Both the position numbers and the translations under genes were made by a program. Below the pieces are notes generated by a model. The model saw only the letters and a list, made by a program, of their open reading frames with translations, searched no databases and was not told the origin of the DNA. From the NCBI GenBank assembly GCA_964519955.1, contig CAZFLM010000075.1, positions 1-31,830 on the forward strand: a stretch of DNA of 31,830 nucleotides, read 5' to 3'. Shown here piece by piece: positions 1-6,496 of the stretch (positions are counted from its first letter, which is position 1; each line of letters opens with the position of its first letter). This DNA comes from CAZFLM01 sp964519955 (lineage in GTDB: Bacteria; Armatimonadota; Chthonomonadetes; Chthonomonadales; CAJBBX01).

Positions 1-82
1 CTACAGTATAGCAGGACAGACCACTCAGTGCAATCGCTTATTTTAACGCCTATGGCCTCTGATCCTCGGGTATCGGTAGGGG

Positions 83-832
83 CTACTTGCGCGAGCGGCG
101 GAACACGAAGCCGAGACCCGCCAGCCCCATGCCCGCCAGGATCGCAAGCGCGCCGGGCTCAGGCACGTCCGGGCCGCCGGGCACCCGATCGCCCAGCACG
201 TAGGTGATCTCGTTCGTGTAGAGCTGGACGCCGGTGGCGCCATCGACGAACGTGTCGCTCAGGAACCCGTTGAAGATCGTCTTGCCGCCGTTGCCAACCA
301 CGATGGCGCTGTCTCCGTTGCCGAAGAGCGCGGCAGACGTGCCGCCATTCAGGCCGGTGCTGAAGACGCCCCAGCCCGGGTTGTACAGCGAGACCGGATT
401 GCTGACTCCGGCGGCCAGATCGACATCGGTCACCGTGATGCTCGTCTGGTTATTCACACCGGTGAAGCCCGCGCCAAAGGCCGCACTGTGCCCTGCGTTC
501 CTGGTCCAGTCATCGGCGATCGCCGCGCCGCCGCCGCCAATGAAGGTCGCGAGGGCCGCGTACGCCGCATCATAGCCCGAGCCATACGAGTTCTGCTCGA
601 AGAAGATGGCTAGGTCGTAGCCGCCGCCCGCCAGTCTGGTGGCGAAGTCGCCGGTACCCGATGCAGTCGTCACGGTGTACATGACGGGGAGGGCAGTCAG
701 GGCCGCACTCATACTGTCGGTGCCTACGTTGTAGTCGTTGTAGTACAGGATGTTCTGCGCGCTCGCTGGGATTGCCACCACAGCGAGCAGCGCAAGCGCC
801 GAAAGCGCGGCGCGCGCCGATCGAGTTGCCAA
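83..832 (-). CDS. PEP-CTERM sorting-domain secreted protein, paralog 1 of 3
   Basis: This is an exported protein of 249 residues, probably anchored or sorted by an exosortase. A signal peptide fills about residues 1-25 (hydrophobic stretch ending ASA-Q). The C-terminus carries the PEP-CTERM signature: VPEP at about 223-226, a hydrophobic helix, then RRSRK at the end. The mature part opens with a beta strand (NILYYNDYN) and alternates strands and helices, including GGGYDLAIFF and a glycine-rich turn. It may be a flavodoxin or glutamine-amidotransferase-like Rossmann fold, which is inference only. I chose the TTG start at 832 because GAGGAGGG lies eight bases upstream and the signal peptide begins there; a longer open frame reaches 1099 but looks non-coding. 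It is closely similar to the next two genes. No exosortase gene is in the window. Confidence 0.85.
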   Translation of the reverse strand: MATRSARAALSALALLAVVAIPASAQNILYYNDYNVGTDSMSAALTALPVMYTVTTASGTGDFATRLAGGGYDLAIFFEQNSYGSGYDAAYAALATFIGGGGAAIADDWTRNAGHSAAFGAGFTGVNNQTSITVTDVDLAAGVSNPVSLYNPGWGVFSTGLNGGTSAALFGNGDSAIVVGNGGKTIFNGFLSDTFVDGATGVQLYTNEITYVLGDRVPGGPDVPEPGALAILAGMGLAGLGFVFRRSRK

Positions 833-1142
833 TTCGATATCCCTCCTCGCCGGTATGCCGTGCAGCTTCGCTGCATTCTGCGTTCGCGCACACAGAGACT
901 GCAGGAACGCCGAGACGCCGACGGTTGCCCGCCCCACCTGCACGGGCGGACCCGCACCGGCCATAGCGCCATAGGTTCCTATCTGCTCCGCGCGTTGCCT
1001 GCTGCTACTGAACCATTGCATGAACCGTGCCGAACAGCGGTTTCCACCGGCACGATGTGTCGCCAGTCGACGGCGGGCGGCCGCCCGTGAACGATGCACG
1101 GAGATGCGCCGATCCGGAGTGGCAGGGAGAGGCCCGGTGCCC
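833..1142. other. Non-coding region between PEP-CTERM paralogs 1 and 2
   Basis: I see no convincing gene here. It holds the leader and ribosome-binding site of paralog 1, its sigma-54 site (1017-1035), and a perfect 14-bp palindrome CGGGCGGCCGCCCG at 1074-1087. The palindrome is about 75 bases upstream of the predicted transcript start and could be an activator site. Confidence 0.5.
1017..1035 (-). promoter_or_regulatory. Putative sigma-54 (RpoN) promoter of PEP-CTERM paralog 1
   Basis: On the minus strand the site reads GTTCGGCACGGTTCATGCA. It has GG at -24 (plus positions 1030-1031) and GC at -12 (1018-1019) with exactly ten bases between them. It matches the consensus YTGGCACG-N4-TTGC except for C in place of the first T, and A in place of the first T of TTGC. 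The predicted transcript start near 1006 gives a leader of about 170 bases. Confidence 0.65.
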
Positions 1143-1182
1143 GAAGGCCCGGCCCCCGCGTGCGTTCTGGGGCCGGGCCTTC
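1143..1182 (-). terminator. Perfect 14-bp GC hairpin after PEP-CTERM paralog 2
   Basis: GAAGGCCCGGCCCC at 1143-1156 pairs perfectly with 1169-1182 around a 12-base loop. It lies 22 bases past the stop of the gene ending at 1205, so it is placed as its transcription terminator. There is no T-tract. Almost the same stem follows paralog 3 at 2230-2270. Confidence 0.6.
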
Positions 1183-1204
1183 GACTCCGAGATGATGTGA
1201 GAGA

Positions 1205-1960
1205 CTACTTGCGGGAGCGGCGGGATAGTACGAAGCCCACGCCGGTCAGACCCATGCCCGCCAGCATCGCCAGCGCGCCGGGCTCCGGTACGTCCGGGCC
1301 GCCGGGCACCCGATCGCCCAGCACGTAGCCAATCTCGTTCGTGTAGAGCTGGACGCCGGCGGCGCCATCGACGAACGTGTCGCTCAGGAACCCGTTGAAG
1401 ATGGTCTTGCCGCTGTTGCCGATGACGATGGCGCTGTCGCCGCTGCCAAAGACGGCAGCCGAGGTCCCGCCGTTCAGGCCGGTGCTGAAGATGCCCCAGC
1501 CCGGGTTGTAGAGTTCGACCGGGTTGCCCAACCCCGCTGCGAGCGAGGCGTCCGTCACGGTGAGGCTGGTCTCATTGGTGCCGCCGGTGAACCCCGTCTC
1601 GAAGGCAGCGCTATGGCCGCCGTTCAGCGTCCAGTCGGCCGCGATGGCCGAGCCGCCGCCACCGATGAAGGTCGCAAGGGCCGAGAACGCGTCGTCGTAG
1701 CCCGACCCGCTGGAGTTCTGCTGGAAGAAGACGGCCAGGTCGTACCCCCCGCCACTCAGCTTGGTGACGAAGTCGCTCGCGTCGGAGGCCGTCGTCACCG
1801 TGTAGGCGACGGGCAACGCAGCGAGGGCGGCGCCCATGCTGTCCGTGCCTACGTTGTAATCGTTGTAGTACAGGATGTTCTGCGCGCTTGCCGGAATGGC
1901 AGCGATCGCGAGGAGCGCGATTGCCGAGAACGCGGCGCGCGCCGGTCGGTTGAGATGCAC
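1205..1960 (-). CDS. PEP-CTERM sorting-domain secreted protein, paralog 2 of 3
   Basis: This 251-residue protein is closely similar to its two neighbours along its whole length. It has a signal peptide at about residues 1-27 (RAAFSAIALLAIAAIPASA), the same NILYYNDYN opening of the mature domain, and a C-terminal PEP-CTERM element with VPEP at about 224-227, a hydrophobic helix and a basic SRRSRK end. The GTG start at 1960 is supported by AGGAGG nine bases upstream; an in-frame extension to 2251 has no coding character. The fold may be Rossmann-like and the biological role is unknown. PEP-CTERM proteins are usually substrates of exosortases and end up at the surface or in the matrix. A strong hairpin follows the stop codon and a sigma-54 promoter precedes the gene. 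Confidence 0.85.
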   Translation of the reverse strand: MHLNRPARAAFSAIALLAIAAIPASAQNILYYNDYNVGTDSMGAALAALPVAYTVTTASDASDFVTKLSGGGYDLAVFFQQNSSGSGYDDAFSALATFIGGGGSAIAADWTLNGGHSAAFETGFTGGTNETSLTVTDASLAAGLGNPVELYNPGWGIFSTGLNGGTSAAVFGSGDSAIVIGNSGKTIFNGFLSDTFVDGAAGVQLYTNEIGYVLGDRVPGGPDVPEPGALAMLAGMGLTGVGFVLSRRSRK

Positions 1961-2229
1961 TTCGAGTTTCCTCCTGATAGGTTCGTGGTGCAGGCCACAT
2001 TGCTTAGCCTGGCTACTGACATGGCGGCAACAAAAAAGCGGCGACCAGGGTAGGCTGCGCGGCCTCGATCGCCGCTCGCGCCCAATGCTGCCGCGGTTAC
2101 CTGCTATGAATGCCTGTATGCAAGTTCCGTGCCGAACCAGATCCGACGATGCACAAACCGGGCAAATGGGTGTGCGCGAGCCCGGCGCACCGCGCGCCAA
2201 CGGCCTCCGGCCGACCGGGGACGCAGCAA
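1961..2229. other. Non-coding leader and promoter region of paralog 2
   Basis: No gene is seen. Besides the sigma-54 site, an inverted repeat GTGCGC-N7-GCGCAC lies at 2172-2190, about 73 bases upstream of the predicted transcript start. That is where an enhancer-binding activator would be expected. Confidence 0.4.
2119..2137 (-). promoter_or_regulatory. Putative sigma-54 (RpoN) promoter of PEP-CTERM paralog 2
   Basis: On the minus strand the site reads GTTCGGCACGGAACTTGCA. The -24 GG (plus positions 2132-2133) and -12 GC (2120-2121) are exactly ten bases apart. The only departure from YTGGCACGRNNNTTGCW is C for the first T. The predicted start near 2108 gives a leader of about 148 bases. Confidence 0.7.
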
Positions 2230-2270
2230 GAGGCCCGGCCCCATCAACCATGCGGCTGGGGCCGGGCCTC
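2230..2270 (-). terminator. Perfect 13-bp GC hairpin after PEP-CTERM paralog 3
   Basis: GAGGCCCGGCCCC at 2230-2242 pairs with 2258-2270 around a 15-base loop. It lies 21 bases past the stop of the gene ending at 2292. The stem core AGGCCCGGCCCC is the same as in the hairpin at 1143-1182. No T-tract follows. Confidence 0.6.
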
Positions 2271-2291
2271 CGATAGGTGAGCCGAGCGGAG

Positions 2292-3032
2292 CTACTTGCG
2301 GCGGCGGGACAGCACGAAGCCCACGCCGGTCAAGCCCATGCCGGCCAGCATGGCCAGCGTGCCAGGCTCAGGAACGTCCGGGCCGCCGGGCACGTGGTCG
2401 TCAAGCACGTACTTGATCTCGTTCGTGTAGAGCTGGACGCCCTGGGCGCCGGTGACGAACGTGTCGCTCAGGAAGCCGTTGAGAATCGTGCGACCACCGT
2501 TGCCGATCACGATGGCGCTGCCGCCACCGTCGAACGTTGCCGCGGAGGTACCGGTCAGGCCAACGCTGTAGGTAAACCAGCCCGGATTGTAGAGCGACAC
2601 CGGGTTGCTGATGCCCGCCGCAAGGGCCGCGTCCGTCACCGTCAGACTGGCCTGGTTGCTCTCGCCAGTGAACCCCGCGTCGAACACGTCGCCCCAGGTG
2701 GTGTCGCGCGTGAAGTCATCGCCGATCGCCGCGCCGCCGCTCGCCACGAAGGCGTCGATGGCGGCATAGGCGCTGTAGTAACCGCCGTAGTTCTGCTGGA
2801 AGAAGATGGCGAGGTCATAGCCGCCGCCCGTCAGCTTGGTTACGAAGTCCTCGCTGTCAGACGCGGTCGTGACCGTGAAGGACACCGGCAAGCCCGCCAA
2901 GGCCGCGGCCATCTGGTCGGTGCCGATGGTGTAGTCGTTGTAGTAGAGGATGTTCTGCGCGCTTGCCGGGATGGCGGCAACGGCGAGCAGCGCGAGCGCC
3001 GAGAACGCGGCGCGCAACGATCGGTGAATCAT
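2292..3032 (-). CDS. PEP-CTERM sorting-domain secreted protein, paralog 3 of 3
   Basis: This is the most upstream member of the tandem trio, 246 residues. It has a signal peptide (residues 1 to about 25, ending PASA-Q) and a mature domain opening NILYYNDYTIG. It ends with a PEP-CTERM element: VPEP at about 220-223, a hydrophobic helix and SRRRK. The ATG start at 3032 has GGAGGGAG nine bases upstream. It is somewhat more diverged than paralogs 1 and 2: the segment around YGGYYSAYAAIDAFVASGG replaces the glycine-rich GGGG turn of the others. The trio very likely arose by tandem duplication. Substrate or partner is unknown; export and cell-surface sorting are inferred from the PEP-CTERM family. 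Confidence 0.87.
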   Translation of the reverse strand: MIHRSLRAAFSALALLAVAAIPASAQNILYYNDYTIGTDQMAAALAGLPVSFTVTTASDSEDFVTKLTGGGYDLAIFFQQNYGGYYSAYAAIDAFVASGGAAIGDDFTRDTTWGDVFDAGFTGESNQASLTVTDAALAAGISNPVSLYNPGWFTYSVGLTGTSAATFDGGGSAIVIGNGGRTILNGFLSDTFVTGAQGVQLYTNEIKYVLDDHVPGGPDVPEPGTLAMLAGMGLTGVGFVLSRRRK

Positions 3033-3399
3033 GCCTTTGGACTCCCTCCGTAAAGGTCCTGCGCAGCGTGGCCTGCGCCGTTCAATCGCGAATGCCTGGA
3101 CCGCGCGAACGTAGCGCGTGATGACGTCGGCGGCTCCAACCGGAGCACCGGGCCGATTGGGGCCCTAGGCGCACGAGCGACGGTCCCGCGTCATCTACTG
3201 CCAACCTCCAGTGCAAGTGCCGTGCCGAGTGAGCCTCCCGGCGTGCCGCAGCAGCGGAAACTGGTACAAGGGCCAGGGCGCGAACGCGCCGGCACCGCCG
3301 CGGCGCCCTGCGCAGGACATGGCATCTGCATGGCGAATGGGTAGACAGGCCCGCGGAACGACAGCCTGTCCTTGACGCCAGCACCTCAGGAGGGGAGCG
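3033..3399. other. Divergent regulatory region between PEP-CTERM paralog 3 and the first metalloprotease
   Basis: This 367-base gap holds no gene that I can support. It contains the leftward sigma-54 site (3212-3230), the dyad at 3277-3290, and the ribosome-binding site AGGAGGGG of the rightward gene just before 3400. No clear promoter for the rightward gene was recognised. Confidence 0.5.
3212..3230 (-). promoter_or_regulatory. Putative sigma-54 (RpoN) promoter of PEP-CTERM paralog 3
   Basis: On the minus strand the site reads ACTCGGCACGGCACTTGCA. The -24 GG (plus positions 3225-3226) and -12 GC (3213-3214) are exactly ten bases apart, and TTGC is intact. The predicted start near 3201 gives a leader of about 169 bases. 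A dyad GGCGCG-AA-CGCGCC lies at 3277-3290, about 80 bases further upstream. Confidence 0.68.
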
Positions 3400-4791
3400 A
3401 TGGGATCTGTACGATGGATAGTCGCGGCGGCGCTGCTCTGCGCTGCTGGAGCAGCACCGGCGGCGCAGACCGGCCTGGTCCGAACCCAGGGCAGACACTC
3501 CTGGGCGGAGAGCCCGAACGCGGTCGAGCGGTATGCGCGTTCGTTCGTCAAGATCACCGACGCGGCCTGGGAGGCCTACCGCGACCTCTACGGCCTTCCC
3601 CTCGCCGAGCCCATCCAGATACACGTAGCGCTCAAGGGCAGCGGCGCTGCGCTGTGGACCGACGGCGACCGCGCCATGTTCCTCCAGGTCGGCTCGGAAG
3701 CGTCCCTGAAGGCCCCGGCCGCGAGCGGGGCGCACCACGTCTACGGCATGGTCCACGAGTTGGGGCACATGGCGATCTACCGCCGCATGCGCTCGACCGG
3801 GGGGTTGCCGGACGGCGTCGGCGAGGGCTGGGCGCACTACTTCGGCAGTATCCTCGCAACGCGCGTCTACGAGACGCTGGGCGCCGGCGTCTATCCCGAT
3901 CCGCACAACTACAGCGAGAGCAGCGGCATGCCGCGTCTGCTGGCCCAATTCGCACAGTGCGAGAAGGCGGGCAAATGGGACCCGGACACGCGCACGGCCA
4001 AGGTCCTCTATGACGTGGAGCAGAAGTACGGCCGCAAGAGGCTGAGCGATGCGCTCAACAAGGCGCTGGACACACGGCCTTCGGGCGCCGAGCTGGTGAA
4101 GGCGCTCTCTAGCGCGCTCGTCGCCGTGACGAAGGACCCGCAGTCTGCGGCCCTGATCCCCGAGCAGTTCCTGCTCCCAAAGGTCGAGATCGACTCCAAG
4201 GACGCCGACATCGCCCGCCCGTTGCTCTTCGGCGGGCTGAAGGGCGAGTGGGCGAGTGGCGAGCTTCGGCTCTCGTACGGCGACGGCACGCGCGAGGACG
4301 AGCACAGCTTCACCGACACGGGCCACGGGGTGATCTTCTGCCGCCCCGAGGGGCGGTGGCAGCTCACGGCGGTCGAACTCCACGGATGCCGGTTCGGCTC
4401 ACGCGTCGCGCCGCAGTCGGACTTCTCGATCTTCCTATGCGATGAGCGGTTCCGCGTCCTGCGGGAGGCCCGCGCACCCTACTCCAGGTTCCCGCGCACC
4501 CGCGAGTGGAAATGGGAGCGCATCGAAGTGGAGCCGACCGAGGTGCCGGCCTTCTTCTACATCGTCGCCTGCTTCGATCCCACCACGACGCGCGGCGTCT
4601 TCGTGGGAGTGGACACCCACATCGAGCGAAGCCACTCGCGCACCGCCTACCCGAACTCCGTGGTCGGCGATGTGGGCGGAACGCAGGACTGGATGATGCG
4701 CTGCGTGCTGAATCCGGCCGACAACGCGACCGAAGCCAGAGCCGCCCGCCTGGCCAAGAAGCTGGTGGACGAGGTGAACGCGGCGGAGTAG
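3400..4791 (+). CDS. Secreted gluzincin-like zinc metalloprotease, paralog A
   Basis: This is a 463-residue exported protein with a signal peptide at about 1-22 (ending APAAQ). The zinc site is HELGH at residues 119-123, followed exactly 18 residues later by Glu142 in GEGWAHYF. That is the HEXXH-X18-E spacing of M1-type (gluzincin) peptidases, so His119, His123 and Glu142 would bind zinc and Glu120 would be the catalytic base. It lacks the size and other marks of an M1 aminopeptidase, so the family assignment stops at the zinc site. The part after about residue 290 is a conserved beta-rich domain shared with the next gene (motifs LRLSYGDGT, FCRPEGRW, SRFPRTREWKWER). The ATG start has AGGAGGGG four bases upstream. 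It is tandem with a close paralog. Confidence 0.8.
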   Translation: MGSVRWIVAAALLCAAGAAPAAQTGLVRTQGRHSWAESPNAVERYARSFVKITDAAWEAYRDLYGLPLAEPIQIHVALKGSGAALWTDGDRAMFLQVGSEASLKAPAASGAHHVYGMVHELGHMAIYRRMRSTGGLPDGVGEGWAHYFGSILATRVYETLGAGVYPDPHNYSESSGMPRLLAQFAQCEKAGKWDPDTRTAKVLYDVEQKYGRKRLSDALNKALDTRPSGAELVKALSSALVAVTKDPQSAALIPEQFLLPKVEIDSKDADIARPLLFGGLKGEWASGELRLSYGDGTREDEHSFTDTGHGVIFCRPEGRWQLTAVELHGCRFGSRVAPQSDFSIFLCDERFRVLREARAPYSRFPRTREWKWERIEVEPTEVPAFFYIVACFDPTTTRGVFVGVDTHIERSHSRTAYPNSVVGDVGGTQDWMMRCVLNPADNATEARAARLAKKLVDEVNAAE

Positions 4792-4891
4792 CCGGGGCGC
4801 CGTGCAGGGCCCGGCCCCGCCGCCGCGAATGGACGGGCGAGACCGAGTGAGCCGCGGGTCCACGAGGACCCAGCCGCCGAGGGAGATGACC

Positions 4892-6298
4892 ATGAGGAAA
4901 GCAATCGGGCGGGCGTTCGCAATGGCGCTGGTCTGCGCCGCTGCGGCTGCTGCGCAGGCCCAGAACGAGACGGCGCGGCATCAGGGCAGACACTCGGCGG
5001 TCGACTACCCGAGTTCGCTGGCCCCGTATGCCCGGTCCTTCGTCAAGATCACCGACGCGGCCTGGGAGGCCTACCGCGACGCCTACGGACTCGCCCTGGC
5101 GGAGCCCATCCGGATCCACCTGTCGCTGCAGCCGGACAAGGGCAGAGGCCACGCGCAGCTCTGGACCGACGGCAGCCAGGACATGAACCTCGTGATCGGC
5201 TCGGAAGCCATGCTCAAAGCGCCCGCGACCAGTGGGCTGCACAACGTGTACGGCATGTGCCACGAGATGGGCCACATGGCGATCTACCGGAGGATGCGCA
5301 CCGTCAGCGGCATGCCGGACGGCATCGGCGAGGGCTGGGCGCACTACTTCGGATGCGAGATCACCTCCCACATCTATGGGGTGCTTGGCCCGGAGGTCTA
5401 CCCGGAGGCGCACAACTACGGCGAGAGCAGCGGGATGCCACGTCTGCTTGCGCAGTTCGAGCAGTGCGAGAAGGCCGGCAAGTGGGAGCCGGACACGCGC
5501 GCGGCCAAGATCCTCTACGACGTGGAGCGGACGTACGGCCGCGAGACGCTCAGCGAGGCTCTGAACAAGGCGCTGGACACCCGGCCTTCCGGCGCGGAAC
5601 TGGTGAAGGCGTTCTCGGACGCGCTCGTCGCGGTGACGAAGGACCCGCAGGCCGTCAAGCTCGTGCCCCCCGAGTTCCTGGTGACGAAGATCCGCATGGA
5701 GACCGCGAACGCCGACATCGCCCGCAAGCCGCTGTACCGCGGGCTGAAGGCCGCCTGGCAGCAGGGCCTGCTGCGGCTCTCCTACGGAGATGGGACGAAG
5801 GAGGGAGAGCGGAGCATCTCCGGGAGCGGACACGCAGTCACCTTCTGCCGCCCGGAGGGAAAGTGGGCACTCGCGGGAGTGGAGTTCTTCGGGTGTCGCT
5901 ACGGCTCGGACGCGCCACCGGCCGACGAGTTCTCGGTGTTCCTCTGCGATGAGAAGTTCCGCACGCTGCGTGAGGTCCGCGCCCCCTACTCGCGCTTCGC
6001 CACCGCCGGCAAGTGGAAGTGGGAGCGCGTCGGGTTCGACCCCATCGAGGCGCCCGCCTACTTCTACGTGGTCCTCTGCTTCGAGCCCACCGCGTCGAAG
6101 GGCGTGTTCATGGCGGAGGACACGCACGTCAGCCGGACCCACTCCCGCATGGCCTACCCGAGCACGTACGTGATGGACGTGCGCGGCAAGAGCGACTGGA
6201 TGATCCGCTGCCTCCTGAAGCCGGCCGACGAAGCGACGAAGCAAAACGCGAAGGACCTCGTCGCGAAGCTGCTGACGGACGTCGCCAAGGACAAGTGA
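4892..6298 (+). CDS. Secreted gluzincin-like zinc metalloprotease, paralog B
   Basis: This 468-residue protein is closely similar to the preceding gene from end to end. The signal peptide is at about 1-24 (alanine-rich, ending AQAQ). The zinc site is HEMGH at 124-128, with Glu147 in GEGWAHYF after 18 residues. Both copies keep every expected zinc ligand, so both may be active, and the duplication looks functional rather than decaying. The start at 4892 is preferred because GAGGGAG sits six bases upstream; an ATG at 4886 and a longer frame from 4802 are alternatives. The gap from paralog A is 100 bases, so co-transcription is likely. Natural substrates are unknown; neighbouring surface proteins are possible targets, which is speculation. 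Confidence 0.8.
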   Translation: MRKAIGRAFAMALVCAAAAAAQAQNETARHQGRHSAVDYPSSLAPYARSFVKITDAAWEAYRDAYGLALAEPIRIHLSLQPDKGRGHAQLWTDGSQDMNLVIGSEAMLKAPATSGLHNVYGMCHEMGHMAIYRRMRTVSGMPDGIGEGWAHYFGCEITSHIYGVLGPEVYPEAHNYGESSGMPRLLAQFEQCEKAGKWEPDTRAAKILYDVERTYGRETLSEALNKALDTRPSGAELVKAFSDALVAVTKDPQAVKLVPPEFLVTKIRMETANADIARKPLYRGLKAAWQQGLLRLSYGDGTKEGERSISGSGHAVTFCRPEGKWALAGVEFFGCRYGSDAPPADEFSVFLCDEKFRTLREVRAPYSRFATAGKWKWERVGFDPIEAPAYFYVVLCFEPTASKGVFMAEDTHVSRTHSRMAYPSTYVMDVRGKSDWMIRCLLKPADEATKQNAKDLVAKLLTDVAKDK

Positions 6299-6496
6299 CG
6301 GGAGCGACACCGTGACGGAGGCCATCGGAGCCCGCAAGACGGCAGCCACGTGAACCCACTCATCTACCCGACCATGCTTGGCGCCGCGGCGCTCTACGTG
6401 CTGGGCCGGCGCATGGGGCAGCGTAACCACCGGCTGTGCCGCTGCGTCACATGCGCGGTACACGCACGCCAGCCCGCCGCAGGAGAGACACCCGCC

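Noticed and set aside
1..82. Possible feature at the left edge
   Set aside because: Short and slightly AT-rich, but no hairpin, gene or known site could be supported.
833..1099. N-terminal extension of PEP-CTERM paralog 1
   Set aside because: The extension would put the signal peptide inside the protein and it spans the sigma-54 site; the TTG start has a strong ribosome-binding site.
3321..3334. GG-N10-GC in front of the first metalloprotease gene
   Set aside because: Beyond the invariant bases it matches the consensus poorly (TGGCATC....TGGC); in GC-rich DNA this is expected by chance.
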